From Eumeta japonica (Eukaryota; Arthropoda; Insecta; Lepidoptera; Psychidae): 64,000 nt of DNA. The notes beneath the pieces are model-generated. The model did no database searches. It was given only the letters and a program-made list of their open reading frames with translations, and was not told the origin of the DNA. Position 1 is the stretch's first letter. Each line of letters begins with the position of its first letter. The stretch is taken from contig BGZK01000868.1 in the NCBI GenBank assembly GCA_005406025.1, positions 186,001 to 250,000 on the forward strand, written 5' to 3'. This document shows, in pieces, positions 36,060-48,700 of this stretch. The position numbers were made by a program, and so were the translations under genes.

Positions 36060-36725
36060 TGGGTAATCGTAACACGGCGACATAGTCTGAGACGGCGACG
36101 TTTAAAGCACCGAAGCGGTTAATTTAAGTTTAGGGAGGAATGTTTTTCGAGCCGCCCAGCCAAGCAATGACAAGTAGGTATACATGCGAGTAGTACGCCT
36201 AATTAGTATTCATCTGAACGCGTATAGTCCTCGGCGAGGTGGGGACGGGTTAATAGCCGGCGCCGCCTCCGCGCCCAGCCATATTGTTCCGACTGGTGCC
36301 GGCGGGCCCGCGTCCGCCGACCGCACCCGCGGCCGCTAACGCGCTCCGTCAATATTTGCACACCGAGCTGGCCGGTGTCGCCGAGCCGGCGGCTGGGAAG
36401 GCAAGATGTCGGCATAGCTGATTATGTCGGTATACGGCTGTGTCACATCGAGCCAGCTCAAACCGCCGGCTTTCGTCGTTGCGCCTCCGTTCTTCAAACT
36501 TTCCGCCGTTTCCGGACGTTCCTGAAAGAAGAAGTTCTCCCTCGGCCCGGGAGAGGGCGTCGTGACAGCTGTCATCTTTCGCTCGAGTGCGGGTCGCGGG
36601 CCGTGGGCGAGAACCGAGAAGGATCGTTATTTTTATCACAAACGAGGATGTTCCCGTAGAGTGTTAACGGCCGTGGCGGGTGGTTCGCTCGCGCGATCCG
36701 ACGATTCGAAAAACACGAGCGAAAC
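36060..36725 (+). promoter_or_regulatory. CpG-rich promoter region and 5' UTR of RIC3
   Basis: CpG density rises from 36060 and peaks at 36240-36720, ending at the RIC3 start codon. An in-frame TAG at 36657 precedes the ATG, so the coding region cannot begin further upstream in this exon. No TATA box is evident, in keeping with a CpG-rich, dispersed promoter. Long frames on either strand here are products of the GC content. Confidence 0.55.
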
Positions 36726-39700
36726 ATGGCGAACGAGGAGGTGCTGGGTCCTCGGAAGACGATGCTGGTATTAGTGATAGTGGTAGGGTGTTTTGCGGTC
36801 CTATGGCCGCGGCTGCTGTCGCCGCTGCTGCTAGGCCGCGACCACCTCAAGCCCAACCAGTTCGACCGGGACGCAGGTACGGTATTTATAACTCAAGCTC
36901 AATGTCAATAGCGACCTGTCACGGTGTCTGCACACTGCTCGCATACTGCGTATATTATCTCAAACTGGATTATTTTAATGGTTTTAATATAACTGACCCA
37001 TATTTCTATATTCCCTCAAAATAATTGTAATGGAAACATGCAAACGTTATTACCTATATATAGTATATATTGTAATTTTCGTAATTTCATCTTGAAATGA
37101 AGTGTGTTCTTGAATTATTAGATGAGCCAATGTTCTAGTTATTTTTGTATATGAATCAAAAGTAAAAGTTTCTTGATCCAGATGTAAACTTATCCATTAG
37201 TATATCCAAACAACAGATAAATTGTTTTCCATTTTTTAATGCAAAGAAATAGTGGCTTTAGCATTTGTCTAACTAAGTACCTATAGCTAACTTTTCTTTA
37301 TTATTCTTCTGTGAATTGAGAAATATAATGCACATAGTTAGTTGTTTAATTAGTAAGAAATCCCATATGCACACATAATATATGTTAGTAGAACAAGTCA
37401 AATAGGAAAAATGATATGTATTATTTATGTTTATGTACATTTGTGTTTTTTCTTAGGAGGAATATCTAAGAACAATACATATTTACTAGTATCTATTTTT
37501 TCGGTATAAAATATTGATTATCACTTCATCCTTTTTATTTAATTTTTTTATAAATAGTTCTAATTCTCTAGCAAACTTTTTTCACAATGAAAAGCTTTCA
37601 GAAAAAAATTTAAATTAGTTGTTGTCAAAATACATCATATGTTATAAAAATTATTTTTAAAAAAGGAAGAATATGTTAAATAATATAGAATTTGTTCTTA
37701 AATATTAATGTCAGTCTTCTATTCACATGTACACTAAGAAAAATGTATGTTATACAATGTATCATATTTATCTTTTTTAATCTATCAGCAGTAAGTTGTG
37801 AGCTGAACTGATGATTGTCATATGCCAATCTCTAGTTCAGTGTTTTAATGGAATCCTGTACAGGGTGTTGTGAAGTCTTATTCGAAACTGAGGTGTCAGT
37901 CCTTGAGCTGCTGTCAGAAGTATGCAGCTCAGCAATTGGTCCCGATGGAAAATTATCACTATATGCAGCTGCAGAATGCAGAAGATCTGTTAACAGTACT
38001 TGTGGAGTTGACATAGCACAATTTTTGAAACGTGACAACAATGTCAGAAAGACATCAAAGGCATTTATGGAGATGCTGCAGTCCAGCAACAGTTCATGTC
38101 TCCAAGAGCATTTCGGTGTACCAGTTTGGTCACTTAGCAAGCACACAGTTTTAAACTCTTGGATGCAGCTGTCTGATCGTTAGTTTTATTTTATTATGCA
38201 TGATAAAGATTGTGAACTAATCAGAGTAACAGTTTATTAACTAAAGTGTGTTTCATGGATACTAATTAATAATACAACTTTTATAATGCTGTTATTATAC
38301 TATATATATTGTGAAGTCTACAACGAAACTCAAGAGACCAAGCTTTTTTTTTGTTATAATGAATTTTCATTATGTGGACTGAAAAAAGAAATATAAACAG
38401 ATTTCATTAATCACAATAATTTTTAATAATTGCTTCAATAAGGTAATGAAATTATTATAAACTCTTATTGGCTGTAAACTTTGCCTAATGTTTTTTGGTA
38501 TGCCAGTATCATCAAGAATAATGGCTTGAATGTTCAAGACAATTAAAAATAACAAAAGCAAAGGTGCTTTTTCTAAATGTCTGCAAAATGTCTAAGAAAT
38601 ACACATTGGTGTATTTCTTAGACATTTTGGCATCCCAACTTTTTGTAAACTGACCATATGAGCAATAATACCGAAAATACTTACTGTAAATATGTCCTTA
38701 TTTTTATTAATAGAGAATAACTATTGCACTATATAAGAGTGTACCAACAAAATTGAAGTAATAGGCCTTTTCATCAGAAGACGAGCGCATGCGTAGCCGC
38801 CATGCTGAAATGGTGGGAATTCAAAAGATTCGTACAGTTTTAATGAACAATGGCTGAAAAAGGAATACTATCACCACAATCAAATAAATTATTTGAAGGA
38901 ACCATCGATGGTGCTTCACTTATTTATGATTCAATTGAAGCTCATAATTGTGAGCAATTAAAAAGATGGCTAAAATGTCATGAACCTCCACAAAAAGGGA
39001 AAAAAAATGAGCTGATAGAGAGGTCAGGCATCAATATTTGCTTATTATTTATATACATATATATATATAAAAGTAATATTAACAATTTTACCTTTATCAA
39101 TAATATTAAGTCATTTGAAGTACTGAAAAAAGCAGTTTTTTTTTTTTAACATGAATGTGACTCATAAAAATATAATTATTAAAATAAGTCATTAATATTT
39201 TGAGATTACATATGGCATTATTGATAAGAAAAATGTGAATAAGATATTGAATATTTTTTGTATTTTTCATTATAAATAAAATCTTAATGACGAGAGAATA
39301 TATATAAAAATTTTAAATGTACAGAGTCAAAAATGCAACTAGGAATAACATACCTGTAGATCAAACAGTTGATAATTGACATTTCGCACATTTTGCACAT
39401 GATTTGATGTGTAATTTGCAGGAGGTTTTTATTATTTTCTTACGATATTCCAGACAAGGCTTTGGAAAATTTATAAAATAATATGTTTTGTCTTTGAATG
39501 ATTTTAGCCGTGTATCACTTTTACATACTCCATAACAACACCGTTTTGTTGTTTCTTTTCGTACAGTCAACATAATTAAAACGAAATGTAAATTGTTTTT
39601 TTTTTTTCAATTATATGATTTAATACTTTCTTTTCTTTCAATTTTTTACAGTGAAAATGCTTCAACAAAAATTGTTTTATTTTTAATTTTCATGTACGGG

Positions 39701-42700
39701 CATTTAATCGTGGTTGCTTATCAAAAACTGTACGAAAAAGATGGCTGATGCTAACGCATGCGCACAAAAAATTTTGAGATGAAAAGGCCTATATCTACAT
39801 TATAAGTTTTTTGTTATAATGAACAATATAATAAAAAGGTGTACACTGAAAAATAACTTGAGGGAATCATTTATATGCAATGCGTGTAATGAGGAACGGA
39901 TAATACCTGCAGGCTACTATTTATCTAGAATTAAATAATGTGTACAAAAGTATAATGTTCGTGTGCCAAATAGTTACATATGAACAAAACATTTTATTTT
40001 TAATTGAAATTGCTGATACAATTGTATTTATCTGAAAATTAAGGTTTAATTCATAAAAGAATCAAGTTTTCCCTTCTGAAAGCATTAAATAAATGTGAAA
40101 CATTTTTTTCAGGTATTTACAAGCTAGTTTAGCTTACAAGTACATTTTTCAAAATGAACTCTAAAATTTCAATAACGTCTTGATAACTTTGTAGGGCCAT
40201 TCTTGCAACATCTAAATATAATAATTTGAATTCTGTAATTATTTCTCTGTTATTTAAAATTATGATTTTATTCTGTATTACAACACATTACAAGTAATGT
40301 GGAATATTGATAATTCTCTCAATTTTCAAACTTAGAAAATTAAAAGTAAACAACCATCTCTTGTGTGATATGTACCTTAAATATACATAACATTTAACAT
40401 CTGCAGTTTGCAACAGAAACTCAAGTTACACTAGTATTAAAATTGGAATTTTATTGTCAAATGCTTAGATATACTTAGATTTTTTTAAATAAAATCTTTA
40501 TCATCATTTCCTGTATAATTTGCATATTGTTATTATTGTCCCTGCTGACTATAATTTGTATTTATTTAACATACTCTGATATGTCAAATATATTATTATA
40601 CTATGTAATCTGTGGTAAATAAATATTTAAGTGATTAGAAAAAAAATCATGATACTTCTGCTTGGTGTGCAACATTCTTGGTGGAATGTAACACAGTCAA
40701 TAACTTTTACATGAACTATATAAAAGTATAAAATGCTGCATGCTTTGAAATTTTCCCTAATTTGCATAAGTAACATCAAATATATAATATTGTTTATTAT
40801 TATAATAATGTTATTATTAAATATAACTTTAATTGTTATTTAACAACTACTAAAGAATAAATATTTTTCCAGTTACATAAGTCTCTACAAGTTTTATATG
40901 AAAGTAGAATATTTGTATATGGGTGGTAATCTTTAGAACTATTGAACTGTTTCTAAAAATTCTTTCGCCGATAAAAAGCCAAACTAACATTGCATAATAT
41001 GTGCTATATTCATTTTTATTAATTTTTTAAATTGGCCGAGATTTACAACAATCCATTCAGTGGTAGTAAACTATGTCTTCATATCTGTATTTTCAGCTTT
41101 ATAATATTAGTGTGATATGTTAGATAATTTCATGTTTCAGGTTTAACAGCCCATAGAGAAATATACATACATGTATATCTGCTTAAGTACATAATAACAT
41201 TACTACTACAGCTATTATTTCACCAATGCAAGTGAATATTACCACATGAAAGTGACATACAATAAAACTAGTACTTCATCTGATTTAACCACAGGTTACT
41301 TAATATTCGATACTATGAATGACGGTGATAAAGAACAGTACTGAGACCGAAATTTAAAACAAGTCTGGGTTCAGAACGAATGGTGAAATCGGAATCAAAC
41401 TCTGGAACAGAACTGTGTTCGGGATCCCGGTTGAAAGAGAGATCACTTAATATGAAAGGTGAAGGAATTCATTCTGTGTTCGTATAGGCAGAGTAGACAG
41501 GTTGAAATGTTTAAATTTGGTATTGTTATGTGTGTTATTTCTTATGAAAAAAATGAAAATGACAGAAACTAGAAGTACCCACAATGCTATCAGAATCATC
41601 ACAATATTTAAATTACTATTACCTAAAGAACTAAATATATTCATAAAGTAGTTATCGTTTTGTAATCTCGCTATACAAAAATTCATATTAAGAAAAAAAT
41701 ATTAAAATGTTAACATTAAAAATCATTTTTGATAGCTATTACAATGAATTTTTCATCATTAATTCTAAATATTGTCCGATATAATTCTAGAAATACATTT
41801 ATTTTAAAATGTAACATTATGTGAAAAAATAATTTTCAGTTGCATTGATTCCTATAAATTGCGCATTTTCAGTAAATCCAAATGATTTAACGACAAACTT
41901 AAATTCACGACTGTCCATAATAAAAAGTACTACATAAGAAGATTTTGCTTCATATGATTTTTACTGCACTCGTGATGCTTTTGTGCTAAATGAAACGTAG
42001 CATGAAATTCGTGTACTGTCTAAAATTAGGATGCCGCGTAACAAGGAGCTAGGCACATGGAATGATGTTTGAAAAGCGCGGAATTGATGGTTCTCTGTAA
42101 GCTGACAGAACGAAGTGAATTGAAAGTAAATAAAAATTAGGCACTTCTTGAAATAGAACAGTAAGCAAGATTGGTTCTTGGATGAGAGATTCCATTTGCT
42201 TTTTTAAAACACTGTTCTTAGAAATTAAATGCAAACATGCTGTTCCTAATTATTACTGGTACTATCGTAGTTAACTAAGGAGGTTCAGGATAATTTTCTC
42301 TTATATAAATAAATTTGAATCGCAAATAATAGTATTATAAATCATCCAATTTTATTTGCATTTAATTATAATATGTCATTTTGTACAACAACCTGTTGCC
42401 ATTTTGTAGGTAGTGACATAGGTCTCATTGCTGTAGAAATTTTGGGACTTCTGATTAAAAAAATGCGACAAGTATTTTTGACAGTTCTCTTGACGTTAAC
42501 CTAACACTACCTAAAAATTCTGAAAAAACCGACACAGGTGAACATCTGAGGGCGCAAGGTCAGAACTATATGGTCGATGCATTAACACTTCCCATCCAAA
42601 TTTTTTCAATATTTACGGTGTGGCATTATCATAGTGAAAAATCACACCCTTTCTGTTGACCAAATTTGGCCATTTTTTTCTGGCTGGCTGGGAATCAAAA

Positions 42701-45700
42701 TTTATAAAGTATTTCCGTTGTCCTAAAACTATGAAATTTGACAAGTAATACCATATAGTAAAAATCTGAAAATCATACATTTGTAATTAAATCGTAAAAA
42801 TAACTTTGATTAGGTTACCTAACTAATTTAGGTATGAACCGTTAGTATAACCATAATTTCCTATAAGTATGTAATTATAGGTTTTGGAAATTGAATTTCA
42901 AGAAAAGCTCGAAAAAAACTGCAAGACTCGATTCCTGAACTATTTATAATATGTACCTGCGAATTTGTACGGATCTCTCACTGGGCGAGTTCGATTCGCA
43001 CTTGTCCGGTTTTTTATTGTAATAAAACTTCAAAATGCATCCAATTTCTTTGTTAGATTTATTCATTTTGGTGGACAAAAAAAAAAACAATAAAAAGTGG
43101 GATATCTTTTTTGCTTTTTATTTTTTAAATGTCATCTATGTAATGGTATCGAAACTAGCCAGATACAAACAACGCAACCAAAGAGATTTTTTACTGCAAC
43201 ATTTTACTTATAAAATGTGAAAAACTTTTTCCACAACAATATCTTAGTACTTTTGAAAGTTGTAATGAGTATTAAAAATTGGATCATATTAAACTCTTAT
43301 TTATTAAGAATTAATATTCTATGCGTAAGAGCATGTAGGGATGTCAACATGTGTATAGGGTATCACCCTGAAACTTGTTAAATTTATTTATAAAATACAG
43401 GCTGGAAATCAAACCAAATCCAGATGTCAATCTTTTATATCTAAAAGGTAAACAAAACAAAAATAAACCAAATGGAAGTACATCACTGTAAACATGTAAA
43501 AATCAATTGTTATGTATGGATATTTTTATAAACGAAACTTCTTATTATATCATCGAAATTATACATATTTTATACATAGATATATTATTTTCATTTGTAC
43601 AAATCCCCATTTCCATAACGATTTCAAATCCCCGAACATTCAACATCGGTTCCTGATGAATGTATGTGTGTGTCTAAACAAACGAACATCCTAAAATGTA
43701 CAATATCTGTAACTTATAAATCGTCGCGTCGGACATTCGCTCATTTTTCATGAATCTGCGCGCGCGTCATTACAAAAGCATGTCGTAGACGAGAGAGAGG
43801 TCACGGCGTCGTCCGTTTTCCCATTTACGGGGCATTGTAGGTGACGCCACGGCCGGCGGCGCGCGGTACATGGCGCTAATGCGCGTCCAAACGGGCCTAC
43901 CATATCTGTTTGGTACAGTCATGCCAGCGCGCAAATAAACGGCCGCTTTATTTTTTTTTCTTTGTAATATATCACGATAACAGTGTTGTAGGTTTATCAT
44001 TCCGTTTACGACGGGGTAAATGACAGTTTGGCGACAACGACCCTCGACAGGTTTTGAGATTTTGTTGTTAATAAAAAAAAATTAAAAGCGGTCGATATTA
44101 ATGTGTAACTAGGTGAAAGCAGTCTTGAATACATACAAAGAGGTCTCATATACATTTTTTATATACTTAAATAGGTATATTTTTACCCTCGCTATAGTTA
44201 TTGAATAAAATTAATAGGCACCACATCTACTTAAAACATTTGTAAAGTCGACAGCAACAGTATGTGCTTAAGATATGTCTGAAATGATAAACCTACATCT
44301 TTTATTACTGGCTCCGTTAAATGCAATTCTTATTTGCATTTTGCAATTTCGGTTCCAATTGCGAATCCAATGCCAATTTTTAGATATACCGAGATGATAA
44401 ACGGTATCTCATTCCAGTTTCTATAAACCAGGCCACATATAAAAAAATTCACGGAAACTCCATGAAATGATAGTGAAACGAACACGCAAACAAAGATAGA
44501 CATTTATGCATTTGTATGTAGCTGATTTGACAGCCACCTGCAGCGCCCTCACGGATGTGGGACAAAATTGGAATATCCGTTATAGATTTGAATCTCTAAC
44601 TTGATTTCACCACAGATTACGATTCCCATCCAGTTCTCGTCCTAATCCAGAATCCAGATCTGACTCGACCTTTATTCAAATCCTATTTTCTATTCCGTTC
44701 CTGATTTGGTACAAAAATCTCAACTCGGTTTCATTTGTATGTAGTACTAGCTGTCCCGCCCGCTTCGCTGGGTAATTTTTATTTTAAATAAAATGGCGAA
44801 GGATTTACGGAATTCGAAAAATAAGTAGCCTAGAACCATCTACAAATCATTCCGCATCGAATGCTCCCAGTCCCATATCTATACGTTTAGTAGTTTTTAC
44901 GTGATTGGCGAACAAAGACAACCTATTTTCACTATATATGTGTAGATTGAAAAGTTCATGCAAAAATTTCTTTCTCATATACCTCACTTTTATTTTCAAG
45001 AAATATATCGGAATGCCTAGGTCCTTCCCTAGACATTTTGAAAAATCTAATCTTAACCTTTTACTATCATTTTCCACAAAAGCTGAAAAACGGCATACTT
45101 ATTTTAAACTAGAAGTCCTTTTTCCGTTTCTGATAAAGTTCACGGGAATCTCCTACGTAAACTTCATCTTTAATAAAATTTTTAGACTCGCAAAGACGTA
45201 CCTCTCATACACACCGAACAGTTTCTAAATGATAGATTAGTACTATTTTCGTTTCTTGAATGTTGTCTATTTTGGAAACGTTCATTTTAAAGTTTACTCC
45301 TTTAAAAATAGTGTTTTCAAAGCTCCCAAACCCATTATTTTGAAATTTATAATTAAAATTTCACTCTGTTATCACTAAGTATTACTTATTTAAAGAATGA
45401 GGTGTTTCTTTAAAAAAAAATATTAATTCGTATAGGAGTCCTGTATGGCCATTAAAAATTATGAAAGTTGTCATAATGCAGAAATTAGTTATATAATTGC
45501 AGATATTACTAAATATAAATAGTATTAAAATGCTAAATTTATATGCAATTCTTCTCTAGTCGTAAATAAATTTAAATTAAGTAGTTTTTCCACACTATGG
45601 CCAGATCGTGAGTGTCTTTTTAACCAAAGACAAATTTGAAGAAAAAGTCAACCATTAATTTATATTCATAATACTTCAGACAGTAGACGACAGTTCTAGA

Positions 45701-48700
45701 TGATCTCGTTTTGCGGACTGTACTTGTCCAACAAGTTTGTTTCCTAAACAGAATCTTTGTCTAGAAGTTCATTCTAATTGTATTTTCTAATTTGAATTTA
45801 TAATTATTCTGAGTCTATGACCGCAATCCTTTTCAGTGACAGAAAGAAACAAAGAATAGACCGATCTGTGTTTTTTTTGTTATACATATTTTTCTTCTAA
45901 ATATATAAACATTTATTAAGTTATGCAACTTAATAAATGTTTATATATTTTAAAATTTTTATATCGTGATATGAAATTTTTCAAATACGATATGAATAAT
46001 TAATATCTGGCAAGCCGATTTATAGGTTCAAAGTAGTGTGATTATTAAATTAATATACATTTTTCTAAAGCTTTGAAAATTGTTTTTAATCTTTCTTTTT
46101 CATATTGTTCGTAAAGTAAAAGGGAATTTTTTGCAGAGTTTTTAATGAGGCATTTGCACCTGTTTAAGTACATATATTTTAATTTTTGCTTTTTTTCTTA
46201 TGTTATTTTTTTGTTCGCGATTTTGATCTCAACAAAAAAAAAAATACTTAATACGTGCTTAACTAACACTTTAAAAAATCAGTTTAATCTAGAATTTTAT
46301 TAAATATGACATCTAATTTCACTTATTCACAAAAACAAAATGCCCACTACAATAAATTATTCTAATATCGCATTCTGGTTGCTGCATAAAAGACTGCCAT
46401 TAAAGTAAAAAAATAAAATTGTCCACTTTTTTAGGGTCAAAGAAAAAGGGTAATCAACATTCTGTTACATTATTGCAACTAATTGATTTTTAATTGCCTT
46501 TACTTTTGTTTGGGGAGCGACCAAGAAAAGGAAATTTTTTTTTTACATTTTAGGTACCTACATTTTTTACGGAATCGTAAACCAAAAATAAAAAAGTATA
46601 TAAAACTTGTATTAAAAAATTAGTTTTTGTACGTTTTTGTTTCCTGTTTCCTTGTTTAAATTTGACAATTATATCTTCAGAAGAAGCAAAGACACGCGCC
46701 CAGTTCTCCATAGATCTATAGCATTACGAGCCCTTTCGTACTATGTATTATTTATTAGATGCTGCTTTTTGTCCGTTAAGTTTTCTTAAACGCATGTTCC
46801 ACGTCGCAATCCACTATTAGTTTACGGTTCACCAAAGAGTAAATAAAGTATTCTTTCTTAATAAATCCATTTTATTATGATCATAATCTTGCATTAAAAG
46901 TTAATAAAAAACTTGGTGACAAGTTTCAAAATGCGTTATCGTACTATAGTTAGGGGCTTCCGTCAATTACGTGAGGCGTTTTGGATCTAGCTAAATGTCA
47001 CGTAATTTTTTTCCACAACAAGCTGCAAATTTGCGAGAAAACTGACTTCAATTGAACATGATTTTCCATTAAAATATGGCTAAATCCTACTCAATAATAT
47101 ACTGAGTTTCTGTGCGCGAGCGACAAAGGCTCAGCGTGGCCAATAGCGAGGGTGGAGGGAGCAGATGATTTTACTGAAAATTTAATTGACATGTTAGTTT
47201 CAGTTTTTCACAAGTCACTCAAAAATTTTTTTTAATAAATCCAACGCATTCGAGCACATCAACGTATTTGCACAAAAATTGCGTTATATTTGGGCTCAGT
47301 CCAAATCTCAAGAAAACTGGTCGGAAAATCGCCAAAATTGCGTGATATTTAATAAAATGATTTTAACAAATAGTTTTGTGATTCACGTCTTCCTTTTAAC
47401 GTGTTTAAAAGGAGGATGTGGAACACGTTATTTGCATCGGTAAACCTTTTACTCTAGAGATAATATTATGTGGGAGGGAGACTGCGGCCTCTTTAGTGAG
47501 GTGACAAAAACCTAATATAAATGTACGATATAATTTCACACGATGACTGACCGTAATTTTTTTCTTTCCAAATTGAATCTGAAGGAAAAAAAAATCGAAC
47601 AGCGCGCCATCTGCGGCCGAGACCGATTCTATAACACACTAACCGGCGCTAACCGAGTTAATAGCCGCATGTGACTCGTACCATTTAACGTGAGTTATGT
47701 CGCTATGTTTCCTAACTTTGCACGAAATGCGCAGGCGCATGTATGTGTTTATGTGTACGTGCGTCTGTCTGTGTTTACACAATTTTTTCCTTCTTGTTTA
47801 GCCGTCGACCTTGTCTTGCCTACGCGACATAGGTACGGCAATATAGTATTTTGAATATTTTTCGTGGAAAAAATAGCAGGCGCAATGTCTACAATAATTA
47901 AGTCTAATTGACAGAGTATACGCGGTATGAAAGAGTACACAATTATAATTTAAACGTGTGCTTATATGTATATGGCACGAACATGTATGCCGTTTTTGTG
48001 AAGCTCGGAGTGATGTTTAACGTGTGTCCGCATTCGGGTTGAGGACGATTTTAACGTTCGACCGTATTCAGATTGAGGACGCGCGCCCGTCGGCTATTGA
48101 CGAGATGTAATGCCGACGGGAATGGGGGGGGGGGTCATGCGACTGTAAGGAACTACTTTCAAATGTATCATAATTTGGAATAGACACGAGCCAGCTCTGT
48201 GGTGGCTTTTTTCTCTTTTCTCTTTTAATAGTCACATTTGGGGTCATCGCATGCACTTATTTTGTACCTTAAGCCGTCCGTGCAGGCCCGGTGCGGTTTG
48301 GGAGCCGCTAACGACCTTTGTCCTCGACGTGATGACAAGTTCCGAGACCGGCGGCTTAAAGCGTTCTCGGAGGTACGAACGGAGTGCTCTCATTTGACTT
48401 AAATACTCATTGATCAGGTTCGAATCCGACACTGAGCTACCACCCCTCGCCAAATCTTAATAGACTACAGATCCTTTCGTTTGTATGTCGTTTGTCTTTT
48501 ATTATAATCCTCAGTGGCGAAAAGGGGTGCAAAACAAAAGGTATTAGGGTTGTAAAAAGGAAATTGGAATCGAGAGTAGAAACGGGATCATATCCTAAAG
48601 TAGAATGGAATGGATACCTATAAAAGATGAAGAAATTCAATTTGTATCTATGTGGGGAAAGCCGCAGGCGAATGCTTGTATATTATCTTATGCACTGTTA

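Larger units (their letters stand above)
38761..39792. mobile_element. Internally deleted two-gene DNA transposon (SAP-like plus THAP-like)
   Basis: The inverted ends are ATAGGCCTTTTCATC at 38761-38775 and 39778-39792. Behind each end lies a matching promoter-like block: GCGCATGCGT (38785-38794) with GCCGCCATGCT (38796-38806) on the left, and the inverted ACGCATGCGC (39754-39763) with aaagatggctg (39737-39747) on the right. These resemble NRF1 and YY1 sites. Inside, a plus-strand first exon and a minus-strand first exon face each other, each ending at a splice donor, with only ~330 bp between. Full relatives would carry further exons; their loss points to internal deletion. Target-site duplication is unclear (possibly AT or TA). 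Confidence 0.68.

Noticed and set aside
36203..36725. Several 70- to 96-codon frames upstream of RIC3 on both strands
   Set aside because: CpG-rich promoter sequence lacks stop codons by composition; the frames overlap one another and show no motif.
41447..41686. 79-codon minus-strand frame with a membrane-like stretch (IVMILIALWVLLVSVIFIFF)
   Set aside because: AT-rich intronic DNA readily yields Ile/Phe/Leu runs; the rest of the frame is low complexity and no exon signals were convincing.
48410..48430. GGTTCGAATCC as a tRNA B box on the plus strand
   Set aside because: No matching acceptor stem or A box at the proper distance; no cloverleaf can be drawn.
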